DNA of 39,047 nucleotides from Cohnella sp. GbtcB17 (GTDB taxonomy: Bacteria > Bacillota > Bacilli > Paenibacillales > Paenibacillaceae). The position numbers and the translations under genes are program-made. Location: NCBI RefSeq assembly GCF_019091135.1, contig NZ_JAGXJW010000065.1, positions 5,706 through 44,752 of the forward strand, read 5' to 3'. Shown in pieces: positions 32,417 through 39,047 of the stretch. The notes under the pieces were generated by a model. It was not told the DNA's origin and did no database searches. It saw only the letters and a list, made by a program, of their open reading frames with translations. Each line of letters begins with the position of its first letter. The first letter of the stretch is position 1.

Positions 32417-33351
32417 AGCTGCTGCTGGACGGACAATTGACGGATAGCCGGGAAGCCGTGATCTCAGTCTACGATCACGGCTTCCTGTATGGGATGGGCT
32501 TGTTCGAGACGTTCCGCACGTATGGGGGCCGGCCTTGGCTGCTGCATAGGCATGCGGAGCGGCTAGCCGGCGCATGCGAAGCGCTCGGCATCTCGTACCG
32601 GCCGGATCCGGAGGCGATGGCCGCCGGCGTGGCGCGGCTGCTCGAGGCGAACGGCCTGGCCGACGCTTATATCCGCTGGTCGGTGTCCGCCGGCAGCGGC
32701 GAAGTCGGTCTCCCCGCGGGCGAATATGAGGCGCCGCGCGAGATCGTATACGCCAAGCCGCTTGGTTCGGACGATCCCGCGACGCGCCCTGGCAAGACGC
32801 TGCGGCTGCTGCGCCTTCGGCGGACGCGTCCGGAGGGCGGCGGGCTGCGGCTCAAGTCTTTTCACTATATGAACAACATCGCGGCGAAGCGGGAGCTGCG
32901 GGCCGGCGGCGCTTCGGCGAGCACCGAAGGGCTGTTCCTGAATGAGCGGGACGAAGTCGTGGAAGGCTTGGTGAGCAACGTGTTCTGGGTGCGGGACGGG
33001 GTGTTGTATACGCCCTCGCTCGATACGGGGCCGCTCGCGGGCGTGACCCGGGCCTTCGTGTTGGAGCAGGCTCGCAGCGCAGGTCTCGTTTGCTATGAGG
33101 GCAGCTATGCCTGGGACGACCTGCTGGGTGCGGACGAATGCTTCGTGACCAACTCGATCCAGGAGATCGTGCCGGTCGTCGCGCTGGAGGAACCGGACGG
33201 TCGGCCGGCGCGCGGACCGGGCGGCAGCGGCGGCCTCGCATCGAATCGCGCCAAAGTCGATGCCATGGATGCCGCGGGCGCCCCGGGCCCATGGACCCGC
33301 AGGCTGATGACCGCCTACCGGGCGGCCGCGGAGAAAGGCGATGAAACATGA
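32413..33351 (+). CDS. pabC: 4-amino-4-deoxychorismate lyase
   Basis: PLP enzyme releasing p-aminobenzoate and pyruvate. The 312-aa protein has the class IV aminotransferase fold: DHGFLYGMGLFETFRTYGG near 23-41, RHAERLAGACEALGI, the PLP lysine in LKSFHYMNNI near 152, EGLVSNVFWVRDG and PSLDTGPLAGVTRAFVL. The C-terminal tail, rich in Gly/Arg/Pro (GRPARGPGGSGG), is longer than usual. It is coupled by ATGA overlaps to pabA before and folP after. Confidence 0.94.
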   Translation: MKLLLDGQLTDSREAVISVYDHGFLYGMGLFETFRTYGGRPWLLHRHAERLAGACEALGISYRPDPEAMAAGVARLLEANGLADAYIRWSVSAGSGEVGLPAGEYEAPREIVYAKPLGSDDPATRPGKTLRLLRLRRTRPEGGGLRLKSFHYMNNIAAKRELRAGGASASTEGLFLNERDEVVEGLVSNVFWVRDGVLYTPSLDTGPLAGVTRAFVLEQARSAGLVCYEGSYAWDDLLGADECFVTNSIQEIVPVVALEEPDGRPARGPGGSGGLASNRAKVDAMDAAGAPGPWTRRLMTAYRAAAEKGDET

Positions 33352-34211
33352 ATCCTGTCATTTACCATAGACGCTACCGGTTTGACGACGGTCTTGAGCT
33401 TGCGTTGGGCGAGCGGACGCTCATCATGGGCATTCTGAACGTGACGCCCGACTCGATCTCTGACGGCGGTCGGTTCGATTCGGTCGAGACGGCGGTGCGC
33501 CGCGCGGTTGAGATGGCCGAGGAAGGCGCGGATCTGATCGACACCGGCGGCGAATCCACGCGTCCCGGACACGAGCCCGTGACGGCCGAAGAAGAGCAGC
33601 GGCGAGTGCTGCCCGTCATCGAGGCGGTACGCAAGGCGGTCCCGCTGCCGATCAGCGTCGACACGTACAGGCCGGAGACGGCCGAGCTCGCGCTCCGGGC
33701 CGGCGCGCATCTTTTAAACGACATCTGGGGTCTCAAGCACGACCCTCTCATGGCGCAGGTAGCCGCAAGCGCCAACGCGCCGGTCATCCTGATGCACAAC
33801 CGCAAGCAGCGGGATTATCGCGAATTTGTGCCCGACGTGCTGGCCGACTTGCGAGAGAGCGTGGCGCTGGCCCGGGCATCCGGCATTGCGGACGATCGCA
33901 TCTGGCTGGATCCGGGCATCGGTTTTGCCAAGGATTACGAGGAGAATCTCGAGCTGATGGGCAGGCTCGGCGAGTTGAACGCGCTCGGCTATCCGGTGCT
34001 GCTGGCGACGTCGCGCAAGACGTTTATCCGCCGCACGCTTGACCTTCCCGCCGACGATGTCGTCGAAGGCACGGGTGCGACCACGGCGCTCGGCATCGCG
34101 CAGGGCTGCCAGATCGTCCGCGTACATGACGTGCGTGCCATGAAGCGAGTGGCGGCGATGACGGACGCGATCGTGTACCGCCAAGCCAGGCACGAAGACG
34201 GAAAACGCTGA
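33348..34211 (+). CDS. folP: Dihydropteroate synthase
   Basis: Joins p-aminobenzoate to dihydropterin pyrophosphate; target of sulfonamides. The 287-aa protein has MGILNVTPDSISDGGRF near 26-42, GADLIDTGGESTRPGHEPV near 60, LNDIWG near 125, LMHNRK, WLDPGIGFAKDYEENLELM near 186, and LLATSRKTFIRR. These cover both substrate loops. It starts at ATG 33348 inside the pabC stop. Compared with B. subtilis the order pabC-folP-folB-folK is kept. Confidence 0.96.
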   Translation: MNPVIYHRRYRFDDGLELALGERTLIMGILNVTPDSISDGGRFDSVETAVRRAVEMAEEGADLIDTGGESTRPGHEPVTAEEEQRRVLPVIEAVRKAVPLPISVDTYRPETAELALRAGAHLLNDIWGLKHDPLMAQVAASANAPVILMHNRKQRDYREFVPDVLADLRESVALARASGIADDRIWLDPGIGFAKDYEENLELMGRLGELNALGYPVLLATSRKTFIRRTLDLPADDVVEGTGATTALGIAQGCQIVRVHDVRAMKRVAAMTDAIVYRQARHEDGKR

Positions 34212-34226
34212 AGGAGCGACGAACGA

Positions 34227-34586
34227 ATGGATACGATGAAGCTAAAGCGCATGGTTTTTTTCGGATATCACGGCGTATACCCGGAGGAGAACAAGCTGGG
34301 CCAGAAGTACTTCGTGGACCTCGACATGAAGCTCGACTTGAGCCGCGCAGCCGAGAGCGACGACGTCGCCGATACGGTGAACTACGCGGAGGTCCATGCC
34401 CTGGTCAAGGAAATCGTGGAAGGCCCCCCGGTAAAGCTCATCGAGAAGCTCGCGGGGAACATTGCAACGGCCGTACTCGGTACGTATACTATAATCGATG
34501 AAGTCACGGTAGGCGTGACGAAGCCGAATCCGCCCTTCGACATTACGTTCGACGGTGTCACGGTGGAGCTCACGCGCGCCAGATGA
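34227..34586 (+). CDS. folB: Dihydroneopterin aldolase
   Basis: Splits dihydroneopterin to 6-hydroxymethyl-dihydropterin in folate synthesis. The 119-aa protein is of typical length and has FFGYHGVYPEENKLGQKYFVDLD near 11-33 and DTVNYAEVHALV near 50, with EKLAGNIATAVL near 72 carrying part of the tetramer core, and VTKPNPPF near 97. ATG 34227 follows AAGGAG by about 10 bases. Confidence 0.95.
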   Translation: MDTMKLKRMVFFGYHGVYPEENKLGQKYFVDLDMKLDLSRAAESDDVADTVNYAEVHALVKEIVEGPPVKLIEKLAGNIATAVLGTYTIIDEVTVGVTKPNPPFDITFDGVTVELTRAR

Positions 34587-34635
34587 CCGAAGCGGCGGGC
34601 ATGCCGTCCGCAGGCATACGAAGGACTGAACGAGG

Positions 34636-35136
34636 ATGAAGCTGGCTTATGTGGCGCTCGGCGCCAATCTGGGCGACCGGGAGCGGTCTCTCGCGGAGGC
34701 GCTGCGTCGTCTGAACGAGATGCCCGGCATACGCGTGGAGCGCGTGTCGGGCGTATACGAGACCGATCCGGTCGGTTATACGGACCAGCCGAACTTTTTG
34801 AATATGGCGGCAGCGCTGATGACGAGCCTGCCGCCGCTCGAGCTGCTTCGCACGCTGCTGGCGCTGGAGCTTGAGATGGGTCGGGTCCGCGAGTTCCGCT
34901 GGGGACCGCGCGTCATCGATCTGGACCTGCTGTCGTACGAGGACGAGACGTTCGAGACGGACGAGCTGACGCTCCCGCATCCCCGCATGGGGGAGCGGGC
35001 GTTCGTGCTTGCGCCGCTCCGGGACGTGTGGGCGCCAGGCGAGGCCTTTCCTTGGGAAGCGCAGCTCGGGCCGGATACGCTTGAGAAGGAAGGCATTCGC
35101 CGTCTGGCTTCGGGATTGGAACCGCGCGGCCTTTAG
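34636..35136 (+). CDS. folK: 6-hydroxymethyl-7,8-dihydropterin pyrophosphokinase
   Basis: Transfers pyrophosphate from ATP to 6-hydroxymethyl-dihydropterin, making the FolP substrate. The 166-aa protein has VALGANLGDRERSL at the N-terminus, VYETDPVGYTDQPNFLNMA near 41, and the diagnostic RWGPRVIDLDLLSYE near 92 with LPHPRMGERAFVLAPL near 115. ATG 34636 lies 11 bases after AAGGA. The small HTH gene yazB that follows folK in B. subtilis is missing here; dusB starts after 13 bases. Confidence 0.95.
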   Translation: MKLAYVALGANLGDRERSLAEALRRLNEMPGIRVERVSGVYETDPVGYTDQPNFLNMAAALMTSLPPLELLRTLLALELEMGRVREFRWGPRVIDLDLLSYEDETFETDELTLPHPRMGERAFVLAPLRDVWAPGEAFPWEAQLGPDTLEKEGIRRLASGLEPRGL

Positions 35137-35149
35137 GAGGGATAATCAC

Positions 35150-36169
35150 ATGCTGAAGATCGGCAATGTGGAGATGAATAACAACGTGGTGCTGGCGCCG
35201 ATGGCAGGCGTCTGCAATCCGGCATTTCGGCTGATCGCCAAGGAATTCGGCTGCGGCCTCGTATGCGCGGAGATGGTCAGCGACAAGGCGATTCTGCACG
35301 GCAACCGGCGGACGCTCGAGATGCTGTTCGTCGACGAACGGGAGAAGCCGCTCAGTTTGCAGATTTTCGGCGGGGACAAGGAGTCGCTCGTCGAGGCGGT
35401 CAAGTTCGTCGACAAGAACACGAACGCCGACATTATCGACATCAACATGGGCTGCCCCGTGCCAAAAGTCACAAAGTGCGATGCTGGCGCCAGGTGGCTG
35501 CTCGATCCGGCCAAGATTTACGAGATGGTCTCGTACGCGGTCGACGCGGCGGAGAAGCCGGTGACCGTCAAGATGCGGATCGGCTGGGACGACGAGCACA
35601 TTTATGCGGTCGAAAATGCCCGAGCCGTTGAGCGCGCCGGCGGCGCGGCCGTCAGCGTGCACGGACGCACCAGGGAACAATTGTATACGGGTCACGCGAA
35701 CTGGGATATCATAAAGGACGTCAAAGAGGCCGTCTCCATCCCGGTCATCGGGAACGGTGACGTGTTCTCTCCCGAAGACGCGGAGCGCATGCTCGCCCAC
35801 ACGGGCGTTGACGGCGTCATGATCGGTCGCGGCGCGCTGGGCAATCCGTGGATGCTGTACCGGACGGTCCACTATCTGACCACAGGAGAGAAGCTCCCGG
35901 ACCCGAACCCTGCGGAGAAGATGCGCATCGCTATGCTGCACATGGACCGCCTGATCAATCTCAAGGGCGAGGGGCAAGCGGTTCGCGAGATGCGCAAGCA
36001 TCTGGCCTGGTACCTCAAGGGACTGCCGGACGCCGCGCAAGTGAAGAACGAGATCATGGAAATGACACGCCGCGCCGACGTCGCGCGCCGGCTCGACGAG
36101 TACGTGGAGTCGCTGGCCGACCTCGACGCCGCCGCACAGACGGCGGACGGACCTGCCGTCGTGCATTGA
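35150..36169 (+). CDS. dusB: tRNA-dihydrouridine synthase
   Basis: FMN enzyme reducing uridines in the tRNA D-loop. The 339-aa protein has NNVVLAPMAGVCNPAFRLIAKEFGCGL near 10-36, PLSLQIFGGD near 67, and the catalytic Cys in DINMGCPVPKVTK near 101-105. CDAGARWLLDP and VKMRIGWDD follow, then SVHGRTREQLYTG near 182, VIGNGDVFSPEDAERML and DGVMIGRGALGNPW near 223. ATG 35150 follows AGGAGGG by about 8 bases. It is the equivalent of B. subtilis YacF. Confidence 0.95.
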   Translation: MLKIGNVEMNNNVVLAPMAGVCNPAFRLIAKEFGCGLVCAEMVSDKAILHGNRRTLEMLFVDEREKPLSLQIFGGDKESLVEAVKFVDKNTNADIIDINMGCPVPKVTKCDAGARWLLDPAKIYEMVSYAVDAAEKPVTVKMRIGWDDEHIYAVENARAVERAGGAAVSVHGRTREQLYTGHANWDIIKDVKEAVSIPVIGNGDVFSPEDAERMLAHTGVDGVMIGRGALGNPWMLYRTVHYLTTGEKLPDPNPAEKMRIAMLHMDRLINLKGEGQAVREMRKHLAWYLKGLPDAAQVKNEIMEMTRRADVARRLDEYVESLADLDAAAQTADGPAVVH

Positions 36170-36191
36170 TTTTGCGCCGAATTCCTGTTAA

Positions 36192-36220
36192 TTGACATTT
36201 AATAGGGGTTGAAATATAAT
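36192..36220 (+). promoter_or_regulatory. Perfect sigma-A promoter for greA
   Basis: TTGACA at 36192-36197, a 17-base spacer, then TATAAT at 36215-36220: both hexamers are exact consensus. It lies 23 bases after the dusB stop and would make a leader of about 180 bases before greA. Confidence 0.88.
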
Positions 36221-36248
36221 TCTAAGCAATATTCGCAAGACGGTCGAG

Positions 36249-36377
36249 ATTGCCGCGGCTGGCCGGGACATTCCCAGTCATGTCGGCGGCAATTCGCCAT
36301 ATAACTGTATTCAAGGTGCGCGCCCGCCGCGCGGTTCGCGGCGCAGCCTCCGCAAGCAAGCCTTCATGCCCGGCATG
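36249..36377 (+). promoter_or_regulatory. Structured 5' leader of greA
   Basis: Three inverted repeats lie in the leader. ATTGCCGC (36249-36256) pairs with GCGGCAAT (36286-36293), with an inner GACAT/ATGTC (36267-36271, 36280-36284). GCCGCG (36326-36331) pairs with CGCGGC (36337-36342). CATGCC pairs with GGCATG at about 36365-36377. None is followed by a T run, so they are not plain terminators. A cis-acting RNA or leader-derived small RNA is possible. Confidence 0.4.
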
Positions 36378-36408
36378 GATATCATATCTTCGACAGGAGA
36401 TCGGTGAG

Positions 36409-36885
36409 ATGAGCGAAAAGGAAGTGCTTCTGACCCCTGATGGGCTCAAGAAGCTCGAAGAGGAACTGGAGAACCTGAAGTCCGTCAAGCGCCGCGAGGT
36501 CGCCGAGCGGATCAAGGTTGCAATCGGTTACGGCGACATCAGCGAAAACTCGGAATATGAAGATGCCAAGAACGAACAGGCATTCATTGAAGGCCGCATC
36601 ATCACGCTTGAGAAGATGCTGCGCAACGCTCGCATCATCAACAACGACGAGATCGATCTGAACACCGTGAGCATCGGCTCCACCGTCGTCGTCGAAGACC
36701 TCGAATTCAACGAGACGCTTGAATATACGATCGTCGGCACGGCCGAATCCGATCCGCTGAAGAACAAGATCTCCAACGAGAGCCCGGTCGGACGCGCGAT
36801 TATCGGCAAGGCGAAGGGCACGACCGTCGAAGTCAGCGTACCCGCGGGCATTATTCAATACAAGATCGTCGATATCAAAAGGTAA
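36409..36885 (+). CDS. greA: Transcription elongation factor GreA
   Basis: Binds RNA polymerase in the secondary channel and promotes cleavage of backtracked RNA. The 158-aa protein has the N-terminal coiled coil (MSEKEVLLTPDGLKKLEEELENL to NARIINNDEID), including the acidic tip DISENSEYEDAKNEQ near 44-58. The C-terminal FKBP-like domain follows (VSIGSTVVVEDLE, EYTIVGTAESDPLKNKISNESPVGRAIIGKAKG). ATG 36409 follows AGGAGA by 8 bases. It lies between dusB and lysS, an arrangement absent in B. subtilis. Confidence 0.97.
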   Translation: MSEKEVLLTPDGLKKLEEELENLKSVKRREVAERIKVAIGYGDISENSEYEDAKNEQAFIEGRIITLEKMLRNARIINNDEIDLNTVSIGSTVVVEDLEFNETLEYTIVGTAESDPLKNKISNESPVGRAIIGKAKGTTVEVSVPAGIIQYKIVDIKR

Positions 36886-36938
36886 TCCGCTGCGAGGCCC
36901 CCGTGCCAAGCCAGCTAAAAAGGCCATCTGTGAGCGCG

Positions 36939-36967
36939 AAAAAGCTTCCGGCAGCGGAAGCTTTTTT
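36939..36967 (+). terminator. Rho-independent terminator after greA
   Basis: AAAAAGCTTCCG pairs with CGGAAGCTTTTTT over a four-base loop, with T-run tail. It lies about 55 bases after the greA stop and separates it from lysS, which begins 57 bases further on. Confidence 0.9.
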
Positions 36968-37024
36968 GACGAAAGCGGGGTGGCCCGCGTTCTGACGGAT
37001 ATCAGTTGGGAAAGGGTGTACATC

Positions 37025-38545
37025 ATGAGTCAAGATTTGGAGCAACAAGCAGGTACTGAACCTACCGCCGCCGAACTCAGCGAGATGCTGCAGATCCGCC
37101 GGGGCAAGCTGGACGAGCTTCGCAAGCTGGGCATCGATCCGTTCGGCACGAAGTTCGAGCGTACGGCTGCCGCGGGGGACATCCTCGCGCGTCTCGACGC
37201 CAAGTCGACCGAAGAGCTGGACGAGCTCGCCGAAGAAGTGAGCGTGGCCGGACGTATCATGCAGAAGCGCTCGATGGGCAAGGCTTCCTTTGCGCACATT
37301 CAGGATCTGACCGGCAAAATTCAAATTTACGTGCGTCAGGACTCCGTGCCGGAAGACCAGTACAAGGCGTTCGGCATCCTCGATATCGGCGACGTCATCG
37401 GGGTCAAGGGCACGGTATTTAAGACGCGTACCGGCGAGACCTCGATCAAGGTATCCGAATTGACCGTGCTGACCAAGTCGCTGCTGCCGCTGCCGGACAA
37501 GTTCCATGGTCTGAAGGACGTGGAGACGCGCTATCGCCAGCGTTACGTGGATCTGATCGTCAGCCCGGACGTGCAAAAGACGTTCATTACGCGTTCGCGC
37601 ATCATCCAGTCGATGCGGCGTTACCTGGACGGACGCGGCTATCTCGAAGTCGAGACGCCTACGCTGCACGCCATCGCCGGCGGCGCCGCGGCCAAGCCGT
37701 TTATCACCCACCACAATGCGCTGGACATGCAGCTGTACATGCGAATCGCCATCGAGCTTCACCTGAAGCGGCTCATCGTCGGCGGCTTGGAGAAGGTATA
37801 CGAGATCGGACGCGTCTATCGCAACGAAGGGATGTCGACGCGCCATAACCCTGAGTTCACGATGCTTGAGCTGTATGAAGCTTATGCGGATTACAAGGAC
37901 ATCATGAAGCTGACGGAGGACCTGGTCGTCCATCTGGCCGAAGAAGTGCTCGGCACGACGCAGATCGTCTATCAAGGACAGGAGGTCAACCTGTCCGCGC
38001 CATGGCGCAGGGAGTCCATGACCTCGCTGATCCAGAAGGCTGTCGGCATCGACTTCACGGCCGACATGACCGACGAGGAAGCGCACCGCCTGGCGAAGGA
38101 GCACAACGTGCCGGTCGAGCCGCATATGACGTTCGGCCATATCGTGAACGCCTTCTTCGAGACGTTTGTCGAGCACACGCTCATTCAGCCTACGTTCGTG
38201 ACCGGGCATCCGGTGGCGATCTCGCCGCTCGCGAAGAAGAACGCCGAAGATCCGCGCTTCACGGACCGCTTCGAGCTGTTCATCGTGGCGCGTGAACACG
38301 CCAATGCCTTCACGGAGTTGAACGATCCGATCGACCAGCGTCAGCGTTTCGAGGCGCAGCTGGTGGAGAAGGAAGCGGGCAACGACGAAGCGCAGGATCT
38401 CGACGAGGACTTCATCCGTGCGCTCGAGTATGGCCTGCCGCCTACCGGCGGTCTCGGCATCGGCATCGATCGTCTGATCATGCTGCTGACCGACGCGCCG
38501 TCCATCCGTGACGTGCTGCTGTTCCCGCACATGCGCGGGGAGTAA
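37025..38545 (+). CDS. lysS: Lysyl-tRNA synthetase, class II
   Basis: Charges tRNA-Lys. The 506-aa protein has an OB-fold anticodon domain (about 60-165: VAGRIMQKRSMGKASFAHIQD, KIQIYVRQD). The class II catalytic core follows: motif 1 around GYLEVETPTLH near 218, motif 2 in YEIGRVYRNEGMSTRHNPEFTMLE near 260-285, and motif 3 in GLGIGIDRLIMLLTD near 478. ATG 37025 has GAAAGGG about 8 bases upstream. It is the last protein gene before the rRNA operon, as in B. subtilis. Confidence 0.98.
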   Translation: MSQDLEQQAGTEPTAAELSEMLQIRRGKLDELRKLGIDPFGTKFERTAAAGDILARLDAKSTEELDELAEEVSVAGRIMQKRSMGKASFAHIQDLTGKIQIYVRQDSVPEDQYKAFGILDIGDVIGVKGTVFKTRTGETSIKVSELTVLTKSLLPLPDKFHGLKDVETRYRQRYVDLIVSPDVQKTFITRSRIIQSMRRYLDGRGYLEVETPTLHAIAGGAAAKPFITHHNALDMQLYMRIAIELHLKRLIVGGLEKVYEIGRVYRNEGMSTRHNPEFTMLELYEAYADYKDIMKLTEDLVVHLAEEVLGTTQIVYQGQEVNLSAPWRRESMTSLIQKAVGIDFTADMTDEEAHRLAKEHNVPVEPHMTFGHIVNAFFETFVEHTLIQPTFVTGHPVAISPLAKKNAEDPRFTDRFELFIVAREHANAFTELNDPIDQRQRFEAQLVEKEAGNDEAQDLDEDFIRALEYGLPPTGGLGIGIDRLIMLLTDAPSIRDVLLFPHMRGE

Positions 38546-38560
38546 GCAAATAGAAGGGAG

Positions 38561-38590
38561 AGCCGGTCGCCGGGAGGCGGTCGGCTTTTA
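38561..38590 (+). terminator. Rho-independent terminator after lysS
   Basis: AGCCG and CGGCT pair at the outside and CGCC with GGCG inside a GGGA loop, followed by TTTTAT. It ends lysS transcription ahead of the rRNA promoter. Confidence 0.8.
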
Positions 38591-38780
38591 TGTTTGTCGC
38601 GTTTGAACGATATCCCCTTCGCACAGGAAGAGGCGGTACCGGTCGGTTTTGGGCGCCGGGGCAACGGAAAGCTTCTATATAGAGAGAGCCTGTTTGGCGG
38701 AGATGGCGGAGGACGCCAACCCGCCTTCTACACGCCTGTAGAGGGATTTTCATGTTATTAAATTCTTTTTAAAAAAGGTG
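38591..38780. other. Gene-free stretch upstream of the rRNA promoter
   Basis: No reading frame with a credible start is seen. It holds a small hairpin (TCTACA/TGTAGA at 38727-38742) and an A/T-rich tract from about 38757 that may act as an UP element for the rRNA promoter. Confidence 0.4.
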
Positions 38781-38810
38781 TTGCAATTAACTAGGCGCCT
38801 GTGATATATT
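38781..38810 (+). promoter_or_regulatory. rRNA operon promoter
   Basis: TTGCAA (38781-38786) and TATATT (38805-38810) lie 18 bases apart, with a TGn extended -10. An A-rich run upstream resembles an UP element. It starts the leader of the 16S gene about 160 bases downstream. Confidence 0.7.
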
Positions 38811-38866
38811 ATTCAAGTCGCCGCTGAGAGGCCGCCAAGCAAAAGGGCCGAGAGCGAAGACAAGAT

Positions 38867-38881
38867 TGCTCCTTGAAAACT
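38867..38881 (+). promoter_or_regulatory. boxA-like antitermination site in the rRNA leader
   Basis: TGCTCCTTGAAAACT closely matches the Firmicutes rRNA boxA (TGCTCTTTGAAAACT), differing at one base, in the expected place between promoter and 16S start. It is bound by NusB/NusE in related species. Confidence 0.65.
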
Positions 38882-38972
38882 GAACATCGAGCGTTAAAAC
38901 AAACGGACGCTGAGGCCTTCGGGCTGAAGCGAAAAGTTATACCAGCTTTATCATGAGCAAGTCAAGCTTACC

Positions 38973-39047
38973 TTTATGGAGAGTTTGATCCTGGCTCAGG
39001 ACGAACGCTGGCGGCGTGCCTAATACATGCAAGTCGAGCGGATCTCT
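38973..39047 (+). rRNA. 16S ribosomal RNA, 5' end only
   Basis: The highly conserved opening TTTATGGAGAGTTTGATCC, followed by CTGGCTCAGGACGAACGCTG and GCGGCGTGCCTAATACATGC, identifies the bacterial small-subunit rRNA. Only the first 75 bases are inside the window. The exact mature 5' end may be a few bases off. It lies after lysS, a known rRNA operon position in Bacillales. Confidence 0.97.

Noticed and set aside
36250..36408. In-frame upstream extension of greA from 36250
   Set aside because: No ribosome site, Arg/Ala-rich composition, and GreA homology starts exactly at ATG 36409 behind AGGAGA.
36875..38530. 551-residue open frame antisense to lysS
   Set aside because: Shadow of the lysS codon bias; no start signals and no recognisable domain.
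38727..38742. Hairpin TCTACA/TGTAGA as a terminator
   Set aside because: Stem of six mostly A/T pairs with the T run displaced by GGGA; lysS already has a better terminator.
1..39047. CRISPR arrays, insertion sequences, tRNA genes and prophage genes
   Set aside because: I looked for regularly spaced repeats, transposase-like proteins, cloverleaf-type sequences and phage structural genes and saw none, though reading by eye could miss short or degraded ones.

Overview
The window is a high-GC stretch of a Firmicutes chromosome, most likely from the Paenibacillaceae (Cohnella/Paenibacillus type). Three things point there: the conserved Bacillales order spoIIE, yabS, yabT, tilS, hprT, ftsH ... 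coaX, hslO, prsA-like, cysK, pabB, pabA, pabC, folP, folB, folK, dusB, lysS, 16S rRNA; strong AGGAGG-type ribosome sites with several TTG starts; and a 16S 5' end of Firmicutes type. The genus assignment is inference. I ran no database searches.

Layout. 1-302: 5' part of a cyclophilin lipoprotein gene on the minus strand. 303-3283: spoIIE with a Spo0A-type promoter. 3324-11286: an accessory block that splits the usual spoIIE-yabS junction. It holds a basic hypothetical protein, a WYL-domain regulator divergent from a short-chain dehydrogenase, a 903-aa protein with three Ig-like domains and its helical partner (closed by a terminator), and a membrane protein resembling DUF6688. 11346-17163: yabS-like vWA protein, yabT-like kinase, tilS, hprT and ftsH. 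17239-18928 (minus): an ECF sigma factor and its probable membrane anti-sigma factor. 19346-22847: nadABC, which makes NAD from aspartate. 22844-25554: coaX, hslO and a secreted parvulin foldase. 25693-26631: cysK with its own promoter and terminator. 26797-30024 (minus): a small stress-like protein, a fused NAD(P)-binding epimerase-type protein and a copper-amine-oxidase-N-domain surface protein. 30219-35136: folate operon pabBAC-folP-folB-folK, with ATGA couplings at pabB/pabA, pabA/pabC and pabC/folP. 35150-38545: dusB, greA (perfect sigma-A promoter and a long structured leader) and lysS. 38591-39047: terminator, rRNA promoter, boxA-like leader and the first 75 bases of 16S rRNA.

How it fits together. 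The backbone is housekeeping: sporulation switch (SpoIIE), tRNA modification and charging (TilS, DusB, LysS), purine salvage (Hpt), proteolysis and redox quality control (FtsH, Hsp33, PrsA-like), and cofactor supply (NAD, CoA, folate, cysteine). Three accessory insertions interrupt it: after spoIIE, after ftsH and after cysK. The best candidate for something undescribed is the two-gene unit at 6470-9979. It encodes a large Ig-repeat protein with no signal peptide and an unusual C-terminal module, next to a small all-helical partner.
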